Virus record (IMG/VR): IMGVR_UViG_3300007609_000054
Coordinates: 1 to 34,698 of that record
Source: a virus
Strand: one strand, 5' to 3'
DNA length: 34,698 nt
Under the pieces are notes generated by a model that ran no database searches, was not told the origin of the DNA, and saw only the letters and a program-made list of their open reading frames with translations. Made by a program: the position numbers and the translations under genes. The first letter of the stretch is position 1, and every line of letters starts with the position of its first letter. Positions 1-6,630 of this stretch are shown piece by piece.

Positions 1-40
1 ACATATGCAGGCACAGATTTTACAATCTTTTCCATTGGAT

Positions 41-496
41 TTACCTTTTGCGCTTGATTTCAAGAGATTCATAATCAGCATGGTTGAAGTGCTCGAAATA
101 GCCCTTCCATTCATTGACAGAAATCGGTACCCCTTCGAACATCAAAGGTTTGTGATCATAGTCGTAATCAGGAGTGGTTTCAGCATCCAGTGTGACCAGG
201 TCACACAGCCGAGCAGCGCGCTCAGCATCAGTGAATGCCCACAAATGTACTCGCCGGCCTCGCTCGTTACCGAAGCTATCGCCACTATCATAGCTGACAT
301 AGACTACGAAGATTCGATCACCTAGACGGGGCTCATGTTCTCCCGGAAACAAACCTACATCTGAATATCCTTCTTCAACAATGTGAGCACCATTGTAATG
401 ATAGTCGTGATCTTCCGACCAGCTATAATCCCATTCACCATCGCCACGCTCTTCATCACGGCGGCCGTAGTCACGATAATCAAGATTGAAGTTCAT
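41..496 (-). CDS. Hypothetical early protein, 151 aa
   Basis: I do not recognise a named family. The N-terminal 35 residues are very rich in Asp, Glu, Tyr, Arg and Trp. The middle holds a more ordered segment (VVYVSYDSGDSFGNERG) followed by an A/R-rich helix, and the C-terminus is basic (EIKRKR). There is no signal peptide or membrane segment, so it is probably cytoplasmic. Its ATG overlaps the stop of the upstream gene as ATGA, so it is the fourth and last gene of a translationally coupled operon that begins at 1243 under an early promoter. A role in early host takeover is inference from position only. Confidence 0.75.
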   Translation of the reverse strand: MNFNLDYRDYGRRDEERGDGEWDYSWSEDHDYHYNGAHIVEEGYSDVGLFPGEHEPRLGDRIFVVYVSYDSGDSFGNERGRRVHLWAFTDAERAARLCDLVTLDAETTPDYDYDHKPLMFEGVPISVNEWKGYFEHFNHADYESLEIKRKR

Positions 497-816
497 GCCG
501 TTTCCTTCCGTTGTGCTTCTTCTGCGATCTGGCCGTAATACTTGCCTAGCCGAGGAACACCACGACGGTTGGGAGCGCGCCAGTATTCAAGTTGCCAGTC
601 AAGCAGGTCACCGTGCTTGAGAAAATACTTGGCGGTAATGCTGCCGCGGCGAGCATCCGCACCTGTGAAGCCCCGCATGTTGTGGTGACGGGTGTCATTG
701 CTGGCCTGCTCGTCCTCCGTCTGCCGACGGAAAAGGTGAACAAGGGCTTTGCCAACAGCGCGGGTACCAACAGCGTCATCGCGCAGGATCAGTGCAATAT
801 ATTCGTTGCGGGTCAT
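493..816 (-). CDS. Hypothetical early protein, 107 aa
   Basis: Unknown function. The sequence is basic and helical at the N-terminus (MTRNEYIALILRDDAVG...), then carries a well-ordered segment (FTGADARRGSITAKYFLKHG) and an aromatic stretch (LLDWQLEYWRAPNRRG). Start and stop both overlap their neighbours as ATGA, which fixes the start and indicates translational coupling in the four-gene early operon. No catalytic motif is visible. Confidence 0.75.
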   Translation of the reverse strand: MTRNEYIALILRDDAVGTRAVGKALVHLFRRQTEDEQASNDTRHHNMRGFTGADARRGSITAKYFLKHGDLLDWQLEYWRAPNRRGVPRLGKYYGQIAEEAQRKETA

Positions 817-1025
817 ATTGCTGCGAGCTCTTTCCAGTTCTCGAGGATGTAGACAGCGTTTTCCCGTGCTTCACGGTACGTGGAAACAGGATCGCTGTGG
901 TTGACGAAGCAGCTGGCAATCCACCACTCGCCGTCCGCAAGTTCAATCTTGTAGACGTCGACTTCATTGACTCCGTCAGTAACGACGTAGCTGCCGGGTG
1001 CGTGACGGGTTGACTTAATAGCCAT
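813..1025 (-). CDS. Hypothetical early protein, 70 aa
   Basis: A small protein of unknown function. The start ATG overlaps the preceding gene's stop as TAATG, and its stop overlaps the next ATG as ATGA, so it is the second gene of a coupled early operon. The predicted content is a beta-rich first half (VVTDGVNEVDVYKIELADGEWWIA) and a C-terminal helix (REARENAVYILENWKEL). No membrane segment or catalytic motif is seen. Confidence 0.7.
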   Translation of the reverse strand: MAIKSTRHAPGSYVVTDGVNEVDVYKIELADGEWWIASCFVNHSDPVSTYREARENAVYILENWKELAAI

Positions 1026-1243
1026 TATGCAGGCTCCAGCTTGACATCTGCATACTTGCCTTTGGGCAGAAGAGCCATCTTCTTGATCATCTCACCATAG
1101 GTGCCACGAGCAAGTTCTTTGCGCTCATCGCCAGTAAGGTGAGTGAACATGCTAGCATAGGTGACTTTCCACTCGCCACCAGGAAGTGCATCAGTTTTGC
1201 AGTTCGGGTTCAGTGCAGCGAGCATTTCGAGGTTGGAAGCCAT
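1025..1243 (-). CDS. Hypothetical early protein, 72 aa (first gene of operon)
   Basis: Unknown function; starts MASNLEMLAALNPNCK. I chose the ATG at 1243 over an upstream in-frame start because an AAGGAGAC Shine-Dalgarno lies just ahead of it, downstream of the strong early promoter at 1270-1298. The protein is short and lysine-rich at its C-terminus. Its stop overlaps the next gene's ATG (TAATG). Confidence 0.7.
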   Translation of the reverse strand: MASNLEMLAALNPNCKTDALPGGEWKVTYASMFTHLTGDERKELARGTYGEMIKKMALLPKGKYADVKLEPA

Positions 1244-1269
1244 GTCTTGTCTCCTTTGCTTACAAGACC

Positions 1270-1298
1270 AATATAGCAAAACGTCTTGGTGATGTCAA
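1270..1298 (-). promoter_or_regulatory. Early sigma70-type promoter, repeated module copy 1
   Basis: On the minus strand this reads TTGACA, a 17-nt spacer, then TATATT. The spacer contains ACCAAGAC, and the leader reads GTAAGCAAAGGAGAC before the ATG at 1243. The same module recurs at 2014, 2693, 25063, 25590 and 26683. Confidence 0.85.
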
Positions 1299-1314
1299 CC
1301 AAAATCAGAACTTT

Positions 1315-1701
1315 TTACGATGGGATTCGGTTATGACCGCCATTCATGCTCACCCAAGGGCAGTTGATCAAACCCCTGTAGGCCAGCAATGTGTCAATCC
1401 TGATTGCAGTATAGGCTTCAAGCGGCAGTTCGAATGTTTCATTCAAAACCGTATGCTGAATCATCATGATGCTGTCACGGTTCTTGATTTTGTCAGCATA
1501 CAGCCAACGATAATGCCGGACAAAATAACGCAGATATTTTGTCCACTTGGTGGTGCCGAAGACATCATAGTAAAGATCAAGGGCAACCGGATCAACTGGC
1601 GGTCCGAACGCCAATAACATGACTGCATCACCCAGCGTTGTGCCGCGTCCAGAAAAGAATCCAGTTCGTTGTGTGTACAGGATGTCGCGAATACTGTGCA
1701 T
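1315..1701 (-). CDS. Hypothetical early protein, 128 aa
   Basis: I do not recognise a family. The sequence begins MHSIRDILYTQRTGFFSGRG and has a mid-protein segment rich in aromatic residues (LDLYYDVFGTTKWTKYLRYFVRHYRWLY) that is probably helical and basic. It is the second gene of a two-gene early operon, 11 nt behind 1713-1988. There is no signal peptide or obvious catalytic motif. Confidence 0.65.
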   Translation of the reverse strand: MHSIRDILYTQRTGFFSGRGTTLGDAVMLLAFGPPVDPVALDLYYDVFGTTKWTKYLRYFVRHYRWLYADKIKNRDSIMMIQHTVLNETFELPLEAYTAIRIDTLLAYRGLINCPWVSMNGGHNRIPS

Positions 1702-1712
1702 TGTCTTAACCT

Positions 1713-1988
1713 TTATTTTGCATATTCACGGAGATTTTTGATGTACCACTTTTCAACCACCCAACCAAACTCAGTTTCGTCGGTGATGATGTGAACAACA
1801 GTTTTGCCAACTTTGGCATAGCGATAGCCATCGCCAGTCCAGATAACGTGGGGGAAAACAATGTTGCGTCCGCCATGTGCAGGCGGAGCGAGAAGCATTT
1901 CAGGATTCTCGCTGAACTCGAACCAGTTACCAGTGTCCTTCTCCTGGAACGCACCGCTGATGTTTTCTGCGTGAATCTGGAAAGCCAT
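1713..1988 (-). CDS. Hypothetical early protein, 91 aa
   Basis: Unknown function. The start at 1988 is supported by an AAGGAGACAG Shine-Dalgarno and by the early promoter at 2014-2042. The composition is beta-rich (NIVFPHVIWTGDGYRYAKVGKTVVHIITDETEFGWVVEKWYI), consistent with a small beta-sheet fold. It heads the two-gene operon with 1315-1701. Confidence 0.7.
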   Translation of the reverse strand: MAFQIHAENISGAFQEKDTGNWFEFSENPEMLLAPPAHGGRNIVFPHVIWTGDGYRYAKVGKTVVHIITDETEFGWVVEKWYIKNLREYAK

Positions 1989-2013
1989 GTCTGTCTCCTT
2001 TGCTTACAAGACC

Positions 2014-2042
2014 AATATAGCAAAACGTCTTGGTGATGTCAA
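2014..2042 (-). promoter_or_regulatory. Early sigma70-type promoter, repeated module copy 2
   Basis: The minus strand reads TTGACA-N17-TATATT. Spacer and leader are almost identical to the copy at 1270-1298, including the upstream GTTCTGATTTTGG-like block. It drives 1713-1988 and 1315-1701. Confidence 0.85.
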
Positions 2043-2048
2043 CCAAAA

Positions 2049-2300
2049 TCAGAAATAAACGTGAAGATTTTTAGTGCACGAACCACTGCCGTTGAACAAC
2101 TCTTCGCCGTCCAGCACAAGAGAATCACGTTCATGGCGTTCGATCGTGAACTCATGGTCCAGTTCAACATAAACGTTCAACCCACCACCATAAGTGCTGC
2201 GAACATTACTGATTTTGCCATGAAAGGGTTGCTCACGGTAAAACCCAGTGACAGTGCAGCCTTCGCCATTTTGATAAAGATTGTTGAAAAAAGTATTCAT
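2049..2300 (-). CDS. Hypothetical early protein, 83 aa
   Basis: Unknown function; beta-rich small protein (GCTVTGFYREQPFHGKISNVRSTYGGGLNVYVELDHEF is the clearest segment, spanning about residues 14-51). It begins 2 nt after the stop of 2303-2665 and shares its early promoter. The pattern of short strands with conserved Gly suggests a small barrel, which is inference. Confidence 0.7.
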   Translation of the reverse strand: MNTFFNNLYQNGEGCTVTGFYREQPFHGKISNVRSTYGGGLNVYVELDHEFTIERHERDSLVLDGEELFNGSGSCTKNLHVYF

Positions 2301-2302
2301 TA

Positions 2303-2665
2303 TTATACTTCCGTCAGTTTGATGTTGTGGTTGTGGTCGGGCTCGACCCGAAACTCGCGGCCCTCGACCCGAATCACCTGTCCAAGTTCGACACCAAAAG
2401 CAGTCTCTTGACGACGCTCTTCAGCAGTGAGCATACTGCCGTTGCCATATGCCCAAACATTTTCAGGATTGTCTCCATCGCACCCGATGGTGAAACTGCG
2501 GATGAACTCGTAACGGTCACGGGGAAAGCTTTTGAGGTAAATCGCAAACGGGGCAGTCCGCGCATACCCTTTGTCGTTGGTCAGCTGAATATCCATGGTT
2601 GCGGGGATTTCCAGTACCAGCACGGCAGGATATTCGGCGAGGATACTGAGGGTTTCGGTCGACAT
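2303..2665 (-). CDS. Hypothetical early protein, 120 aa
   Basis: Unknown function. The start at 2665 follows a CAAAGGAGATATACAC leader with a good Shine-Dalgarno, directly behind the early promoter at 2693-2721. The C-terminal third (LGQVIRVEGREFRVEPDHNHNIKLTEV) looks like a small beta unit. It is the first gene of a two-gene operon with 2049-2300. Confidence 0.7.
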   Translation of the reverse strand: MSTETLSILAEYPAVLVLEIPATMDIQLTNDKGYARTAPFAIYLKSFPRDRYEFIRSFTIGCDGDNPENVWAYGNGSMLTAEERRQETAFGVELGQVIRVEGREFRVEPDHNHNIKLTEV

Positions 2666-2692
2666 GTGTATATCTCCTTTGCTTACTTTTAT

Positions 2693-2721
2693 AATATAAG
2701 CGAAGTGTCTTGGTTAGTCAA
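2693..2721 (-). promoter_or_regulatory. Early sigma70-type promoter, repeated module copy 3
   Basis: The minus strand reads TTGACT-N17-TATATT with the shared spacer element ACCAAGAC and the leader GTAAGCAAAGGAGA. It drives 2303-2665. The -35 box nearly touches the terminator hairpin of the upstream gene. Confidence 0.8.
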
Positions 2722-2723
2722 GA

Positions 2724-2750
2724 GAAAGCCGACCAAAAAGGCCGGCTTTC
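2724..2750 (-). terminator. Hairpin terminator downstream of 2775-2951
   Basis: Perfect 8-bp arms GAAAGCCG/CGGCTTTC surround an 11-nt loop, about 25 nt after the stop of the 2775-2951 gene. The T-run after the stem is weak, so this may act as an mRNA end or boundary element rather than a strong terminator. It separates two early transcription units. Confidence 0.55.
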
Positions 2751-2774
2751 AATCTTTAGAAATCAGTTAGTTAG

Positions 2775-2951
2775 TTAGTTGAGTTCGAGATAAATCTCTA
2801 CCATGTCGCGATCTGTCATTGGTACAGCATGTGCGCCTGCAAATGAATTGTACCACTCACGCGCTTTGCGTAGGGTCTCAGGATCAACACTGTTTTGCGA
2901 CGGCACTAGGCCTCGGGCAAAATCTTCAAAAGCTTTATCTGGTGTAGACAT
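2775..2951 (-). CDS. Hypothetical protein, 58 aa
   Basis: A small, probably helical, acidic protein (MSTPDKAFEDFARGLVP...). The ATG at 2951 has an ACAGGAGAAG Shine-Dalgarno. The gene is monocistronic, with its own early and late promoters upstream and a hairpin downstream. The coding sequence ends in a tandem AACT repeat that places stop codons in several frames (TAACTAACTAACTGA). The function is unknown. Confidence 0.65.
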   Translation of the reverse strand: MSTPDKAFEDFARGLVPSQNSVDPETLRKAREWYNSFAGAHAVPMTDRDMVEIYLELN

Positions 2952-2990
2952 CGTGTGCTTCTCCTGTCTCACGTTCTTCACGTGTGCTGA

Positions 2991-2998
2991 TATTTATA
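2991..2998 (-). promoter_or_regulatory. T4-type late promoter box TATAAATA
   Basis: A perfect TATAAATA on the minus strand, about 40 nt upstream of the ATG at 2951. T4 late promoters use this -10 element with gp55. It lies just downstream of an early promoter, suggesting expression of 2775-2951 at both stages. Confidence 0.5.
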
Positions 2999-3001
2999 TC
3001 T

Positions 3002-3030
3002 AATATAAGCACTATGCCATACTTCGTCAA
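3002..3030 (-). promoter_or_regulatory. Sigma70-type promoter for 2775-2951
   Basis: The minus strand reads TTGACG-N17-TATATT. It lacks the ACCAAGAC spacer element of the repeated early module, so it is a separate promoter type or a diverged copy. Confidence 0.65.
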
Positions 3031-3052
3031 TGTATTTTTCAAGACCAAGGCG

Positions 3053-3436
3053 TCAAGAGTCAGGGAAGTTCTTTAGCCAAGATTCGACTGATCCGGCTAG
3101 CTTACACATCACGATGTGTTCGTTACTGAAGAGAACAATGGTTTCACGGTTGATGTAAAACGGGGCGTTCATATGCTTGCTGAGTGCGATGATTTCGCCT
3201 GCGTAGAAGCCGCGCTCGTGTTTAAATTCTTCATGGTCGAAGAAGATCTTGAGAAGTTGATATCCAGCAGCCCTAAGACGGAGACTATCAGGTTGGTGAA
3301 AATAATCGCCTACTTGATAATCGCGACCACCAAATATGGTTTTAATGGTTGCGTCTTCACAGTCTTCAATCTCTTTTCGGAGCCATTGGGTAATCTCCTC
3401 CGTCAAGGTCCTCTTCGATTTGTTCTCCTTCGACAA
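3053..3436 (-). CDS. Hypothetical phage protein, up to 127 aa, non-ATG start
   Basis: The body of this protein (RLRAAGYQLLKIFFDHEEF, GEIIALSKHMNAPFYINRETIVLFS, MCKLAGSVESWL) looks like a conserved T4-like phage hypothetical, but I cannot name it. No in-frame ATG is available near the N-terminus; candidate starts are TTG at 3436 and TTG at 3406. Its 5' end overlaps, in another frame, the stranded C-terminal remnant of the 4288-4599 gene. This gene was therefore probably the original downstream neighbour before the HNH insertion. The start is uncertain; the rest of the frame is well supported. Confidence 0.65.
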   Translation of the reverse strand: MSKENKSKRTLTEEITQWLRKEIEDCEDATIKTIFGGRDYQVGDYFHQPDSLRLRAAGYQLLKIFFDHEEFKHERGFYAGEIIALSKHMNAPFYINRETIVLFSNEHIVMCKLAGSVESWLKNFPDS

Positions 3437-3494
3437 GGTTAATCACCGTAAAATCATCTGTGTTGAACTTAGCGTTCAATCTTTCGCATAAGTT
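3366..3494 (-). pseudogene. Stranded C-terminal remnant of the 4288-4599 gene
   Basis: Reading the minus strand in this frame gives NLCERLNAKFNTDDFTVINL followed by a 22-residue acidic tail and a stop. The first 20 residues align without gaps to NLADRLNKKFKTNEFSVVKF in the intact gene at 4288-4599 (10 of 20 identical). It has no start codon and is separated from its parent by the HNH gene. I interpret it as the original 3' end of that gene, displaced when the HNH cassette with a new tail was inserted. Confidence 0.75.
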
Positions 3495-3507
3495 ATTTAG
3501 TGAGTTT

Positions 3508-3515
3508 TATAAATA
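3508..3515 (+). promoter_or_regulatory. T4-type late promoter for HNH gene
   Basis: A perfect TATAAATA on the plus strand, 20 nt upstream of the ATG at 3536, with a TAGGAG Shine-Dalgarno in between. It supplies the antisense HNH gene with its own late expression. Confidence 0.7.
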
Positions 3516-3535
3516 AGTAAGTTATAGGAGTTCTT

Positions 3536-4291
3536 ATGTTTCTTAAAAACAAATATACAAAATGGTATTATCAGATTGTTAATAAAAGATTATCGTCTTC
3601 TGTATTAGAAAATGAATATGGTGAAAAACATCACATAATTCCTCGTTCTCTTGGCGGAGATGATTCAAAAAATAACATAATCAAATTAACTGCTAGAGAA
3701 CATTTTATATGTCACTTGCTTTTAGTTAAAATGGTGTCAAATAAAAATCACAAATATAAAATGGTTAAGGCAGCATTTGGGATGGCCATTATGAACAAAA
3801 ATAAAATAAATTCTAAGATGTATGAATCATTGAAACATCAATATAGTGAAATAATGAAAAATGATAATCCATCGAAACGACCTGAAATAAGAGAAAAAAT
3901 TAGTAAAACTCTCAAATCACTTCCGAAACGAAAAACCAATTACAAACATTCAGATGAAACTAAGAAAAAAATATCAGATGCTGTTATTGGTCGAGTGCCA
4001 TGGAACAAAGGAAGAAAATATGAAGGCGGCGGCATGACTGGGTTGACACATTCTGAAGAAACAAAAGCACTTATTTCGTCGAAGATGCGCGGTCGTAAAC
4101 TTAGTGAACAACATAAAAAAGCAGTATCCGAATCATTAGTTGGCATCACACGTTCTGAGAATACTAGAAAATTAATGAGCGACGCAAAAAAAGGTATAGT
4201 TCATCCAAGAAAAGTATGCGAGAACTGTGGAGGAGAATACAGTGTAGCCATGTATACAAGATGGCATGGTATCAAATGTAAAAAAGGTTAG
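3536..4291 (+). CDS. HNH homing endonuclease with NUMOD3 repeats
   Basis: Free-standing HNH endonuclease, 251 aa. The HNH core is at residues 31-60: KHHIIPRSLGG (His32/His33), Asn46/Asn47, then REHFICH. Residues about 110-200 contain repeated NUMOD3-type DNA-binding segments (SDETKKKISDA, HSEETKALISS, LSEQHKKAVSES, RSENTRKLMSDA). The C-terminus has a Cys2-type knuckle (CENCGG). It lies antisense to its neighbours and is visibly more AT-rich, a sign of transfer. Its stop codon shares TTAG with the stop of the 4288-4599 gene, and a copy of that gene's tail lies upstream, so it is inserted in that gene. It presumably cleaves uninserted alleles; the target site is inferred, not shown. Confidence 0.9.
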   Translation: MFLKNKYTKWYYQIVNKRLSSSVLENEYGEKHHIIPRSLGGDDSKNNIIKLTAREHFICHLLLVKMVSNKNHKYKMVKAAFGMAIMNKNKINSKMYESLKHQYSEIMKNDNPSKRPEIREKISKTLKSLPKRKTNYKHSDETKKKISDAVIGRVPWNKGRKYEGGGMTGLTHSEETKALISSKMRGRKLSEQHKKAVSESLVGITRSENTRKLMSDAKKGIVHPRKVCENCGGEYSVAMYTRWHGIKCKKG

Positions 4292-4599
4292 AACCAATTA
4301 TTTTTGTCAGGCCTTTCAATTTTTTGCGCTCCTTCTGCTGAGAATTTTACAACACTAAATTCATTTGTTTTGAATTTCTTGTTTAACCTGTCAGCAAGAT
4401 TAAAACAATGCGCGGCATTGCTGAAGCTGGTTTTCTTGTACTTGGCTCCAGGGCTGTCTGTAAGGCTGTTGAAGCTTTTGAGATTAACTGGCGACCCTTG
4501 AAAGAATACAGCATAGATTGCGTCTGCTTCAAGCACCTGCTCGCTTCGGAAGTTCTTGTCGGTTTGCTCCAACAAAACACGTGGTTTGGGTCGCGCCAT
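4288..4599 (-). CDS. Conserved T4-like phage protein with HNH-associated replaced C-terminus
   Basis: This 103-aa protein starts MARPKPRVLLEQTDKN. I recognise the type from marine T4-like phages as a conserved hypothetical of unknown function (pattern: MARPKP...SEQVL.ADAIYAVF..G.P.NLKS, then KYKKTSFSN). I chose the ATG at 4599 rather than one 12 nt upstream because of the GGAGA Shine-Dalgarno 6 nt ahead. That Shine-Dalgarno lies inside a hairpin (4604-4647) that could mask it. The last 40 or so residues probably arrived with the adjacent HNH gene, since a diverged alternative tail remains at 3366-3494. The gene is intact despite the insertion. Confidence 0.8.
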   Translation of the reverse strand: MARPKPRVLLEQTDKNFRSEQVLEADAIYAVFFQGSPVNLKSFNSLTDSPGAKYKKTSFSNAAHCFNLADRLNKKFKTNEFSVVKFSAEGAQKIERPDKNNWF

Positions 4600-4603
4600 G
4601 TCA

Positions 4604-4647
4604 TTCTCCATTAAATCTAGCTTTAACTATTTAGCTAGAATGGAGAA
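4604..4647 (-). promoter_or_regulatory. Leader hairpin masking a Shine-Dalgarno
   Basis: The outer 9-bp arms TTCTCCATT/AATGGAGAA and the inner 6-bp arms CTAGCT/AGCTAG are separated by a 4-nt bulge and a 10-nt loop. In the minus-strand mRNA the GGAGA Shine-Dalgarno of the 4288-4599 gene is fully paired with UUCUCC. It lies between the stop of 4651-4899 and the ATG at 4599. It could regulate translation or serve as a processing site; no T-run follows, so a terminator is less likely. Confidence 0.6.
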
Positions 4648-4650
4648 AAA

Positions 4651-4899
4651 TTAGATACCGTCTTCGGGATCGTCCAACGTTCCTAAAGCAATGTTTTGGT
4701 TGTATACCCAGATGTTCATATCCTGCATGATGATGTCTGATTCATTGACCCATACGAGCTTGACATCACCCATTTGAAACAGCGCTTGTCCGTCAAGATC
4801 GTTTAGCAAATTCTCACGCATCTCGTCGATGTCGCGGCCTTTTGCCGACACCCACCTGACAGGTTGCAGAAACTGTGGTGTCTTATCGTCAGCAGTCAT
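4651..4899 (-). CDS. Hypothetical protein, 82 aa
   Basis: A small acidic protein of unknown function (MTADDKTPQFLQPVRWVSAKG..., ending in LDDPEDGI). A beta-rich core is visible (VKLVWVNESDIIMQDMNIWVY). Its start overlaps the end of 4889-5140 by 11 nt, so it continues the operon that runs from RNase H at 6585. Confidence 0.65.
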   Translation of the reverse strand: MTADDKTPQFLQPVRWVSAKGRDIDEMRENLLNDLDGQALFQMGDVKLVWVNESDIIMQDMNIWVYNQNIALGTLDDPEDGI

Positions 4900-5140
4900 G
4901 TACTACCTTGAACTCATGGCCACATTTGGGACACTCTACTTCCTTCATTGTGACGTTGCACTCTTTGAGTAGGTCCCGCAGTTCTTTGGCTTCCTTTGCC
5001 ATACGTTTAAGACTTGCTTTATCTCGTTCAGCTTTAGGCTTTTTGTACTCGGTCTTGATGCGATCAATCAGCTTGTCAAGCTTCTGCTGAAATACACTAG
5101 CAAACGCTGTGGTTTTGACTTTGCTCTTGTCTTTACTCAT
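4889..5140 (-). CDS. Hypothetical coiled-coil protein with C-terminal zinc-knuckle-like Cys
   Basis: 83 aa. Residues about 15-65 are a lysine- and glutamate-rich helix, probably a coiled coil (KLDKLIDRIKTEYKKPKAER). The C-terminus has CPKCGHEF followed by a terminal HDC, a possible zinc site (C-x2-C plus H/C). The start overlaps the stop of 5133-5609 by 8 nt. It could bind nucleic acid, but the function is unknown. Confidence 0.65.
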   Translation of the reverse strand: MSKDKSKVKTTAFASVFQQKLDKLIDRIKTEYKKPKAERDKASLKRMAKEAKELRDLLKECNVTMKEVECPKCGHEFKVVHDC

Positions 5141-5609
5141 AGTTTCTTTGCTTTCTCTTGATAGCTATCTGTGCGTCGGTGGGTGTCTTGAACGGTCCGA
5201 TGTATTCGTATTTGCGCAGAGTCGCTAGTTTTGGACAGAGTGCATCCATCCATCCGCCGTTCTCAAAGTTGATGCCGTAGTAACCAGCAGCAAAGTAAAC
5301 CTTGCTGGTAGGTGTTTTGGTAAAGCAAGGCAGGTTTTCACGTTCTTGTATCTTGAACGTTTCAATCTTGGGCACTGGATAACCGTAGACATGCTCTTGG
5401 TGCCAACTGCTGGGTTCAGGCTTACCTTCAAAATCAAAAAACTGGTCAGCATCGTCGCTATCATGAGCGAGCTTTGAACCATCAGTAAAATACTGCACAA
5501 ACCAGTCGCCATCATTGGATGGACGCATAGTACCAGTCTTGTTGCCGTCAGAATCGTATGTGATCCACAGCTTGTCTGCGATTACTTCAACCGCTCGCTC
5601 TTTGGGCAT
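5133..5609 (-). CDS. Conserved phage hypothetical, 158 aa
   Basis: The C-terminal half (LPCFTKTPTSKVYFAAGYYG, then GGWMDALCPKLATLRKYEYI) is a pattern I associate with conserved hypotheticals of marine T4-like phages; no function is known to me. The N-terminal half reads like a small beta domain (WITYDSDGNKTGTMRPSNDGDWFVQYFTDG). The start overlaps the 3' end of RNase H by 23 nt, consistent with one transcript. No catalytic motif is visible. Confidence 0.75.
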   Translation of the reverse strand: MPKERAVEVIADKLWITYDSDGNKTGTMRPSNDGDWFVQYFTDGSKLAHDSDDADQFFDFEGKPEPSSWHQEHVYGYPVPKIETFKIQERENLPCFTKTPTSKVYFAAGYYGINFENGGWMDALCPKLATLRKYEYIGPFKTPTDAQIAIKRKQRNYE

Positions 5610-6585
5610 AGCTTGCTCCTAGGTATCTTGAATGGCTGTCAGCCTGCTGGCCGACGCGAACAAGGTCATGAGCACCACAAAATCTCATAAAGTGGATACC
5701 TACCTGCTTCTTGTGCTCAGCTTGCACCGCCTCAACGATAGCTTCATCGAGAATAGTTTTGATTTCGTCGGGCTGTGCCGTCAAATCAATCAACGTTTTA
5801 TTGCGATTGTAATCATCAAGAACTCTATGTTCAACACCTTCATGGTCCGTCCAAGTTTGTAGGAGAAAGTTGTTCCAGTTGTATCCTTTTTTGTGGCGGT
5901 CTTCGAATGCCTCGGTCATACCTACTTTATTTTTGGTACCTTTCTTACGTGCACCCGGAAACGCGGAAAAGATGTTGTCACTTGTGTCACCACGGATGCA
6001 TTTTTCGAATAGAAGCCACTCTGGATCGCCGATTCGCTTTGGCTCGCCGCTCTTCTTATCAACCACGGGTTTACCCCTATCGTTGAAGATCCCTTCCATA
6101 GTGATATGTTGGTTGGTGATACCGTTATACTGCGACACTTTAGGGCTGATGAGTTGATAAAAGTCGCTGTCGCTTGAAACAATGACATGTTCGTCGTCAG
6201 GGTGTGTCTGAATCCAACGCGCAATGAAGTCATCAGCCTCGCAGCCTTGAGCCTGTAAGACAGTGACATTTGTTTTTTCATGTAAGAAGTCCTTGAATGC
6301 ATCGAAGGCGGCAAAAAACTGTGTGTCTTCTTCTTGTTGAGCAGGTGTAGCAGCCGCCCTCTGTTCACGCCTCTGGGCCTTATAGGGTGCGTAATAGTCG
6401 CGACGCCATGACTTTGAATCGAAGCAGAAGACGACGTGGCCGCCGTCAAAATCTCTCCAACACTTGCTCACGCTGGAGAAGATGATATGCATCGCCATGC
6501 CAATCTTCGTTTCGATGTCATCACCACGCACCACATGACGGGCGCGGTGGAAAAGATTCTGGGCATCTACCAAGATGTAGGTCAT
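5587..6585 (-). CDS. rnh: RNase H / 5'-3' exonuclease of the T4 Rnh (FEN) type
   Basis: 332 aa, close to T4 RNase H (about 305). The family is a metal-dependent 5' nuclease that removes RNA primers and flaps during lagging-strand synthesis. Visible acidic metal-binding motifs are D7 in ILVDAQN, CFDS near 54-57, EADD at 116-119, SSDSD at 137-141 and GDTSDN at 199-204, in the usual FEN order. The start at 6585 has an AAGGA Shine-Dalgarno. The gene faces away from the GIY-YIG gene, with 45 nt between the two starts. It leads an operon of small genes down to 4288. It would act with the polymerase and clamp encoded elsewhere in the window. Confidence 0.88.
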   Translation of the reverse strand: MTYILVDAQNLFHRARHVVRGDDIETKIGMAMHIIFSSVSKCWRDFDGGHVVFCFDSKSWRRDYYAPYKAQRREQRAAATPAQQEEDTQFFAAFDAFKDFLHEKTNVTVLQAQGCEADDFIARWIQTHPDDEHVIVSSDSDFYQLISPKVSQYNGITNQHITMEGIFNDRGKPVVDKKSGEPKRIGDPEWLLFEKCIRGDTSDNIFSAFPGARKKGTKNKVGMTEAFEDRHKKGYNWNNFLLQTWTDHEGVEHRVLDDYNRNKTLIDLTAQPDEIKTILDEAIVEAVQAEHKKQVGIHFMRFCGAHDLVRVGQQADSHSRYLGASYAQRASG

Positions 6586-6593
6586 GGATTTCC

Positions 6594-6601
6594 TTATAAA
6601 T
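6594..6601 (+). promoter_or_regulatory. T4-type late promoter for GIY-YIG gene
   Basis: A perfect TATAAATA on the plus strand, 29 nt upstream of the ATG at 6631. An AGGA Shine-Dalgarno precedes the start. It overlaps the divergent leader of the RNase H gene. Confidence 0.65.
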
Positions 6602-6630
6602 ATGTTTGCCGCATCAACTTAGGATAACAC

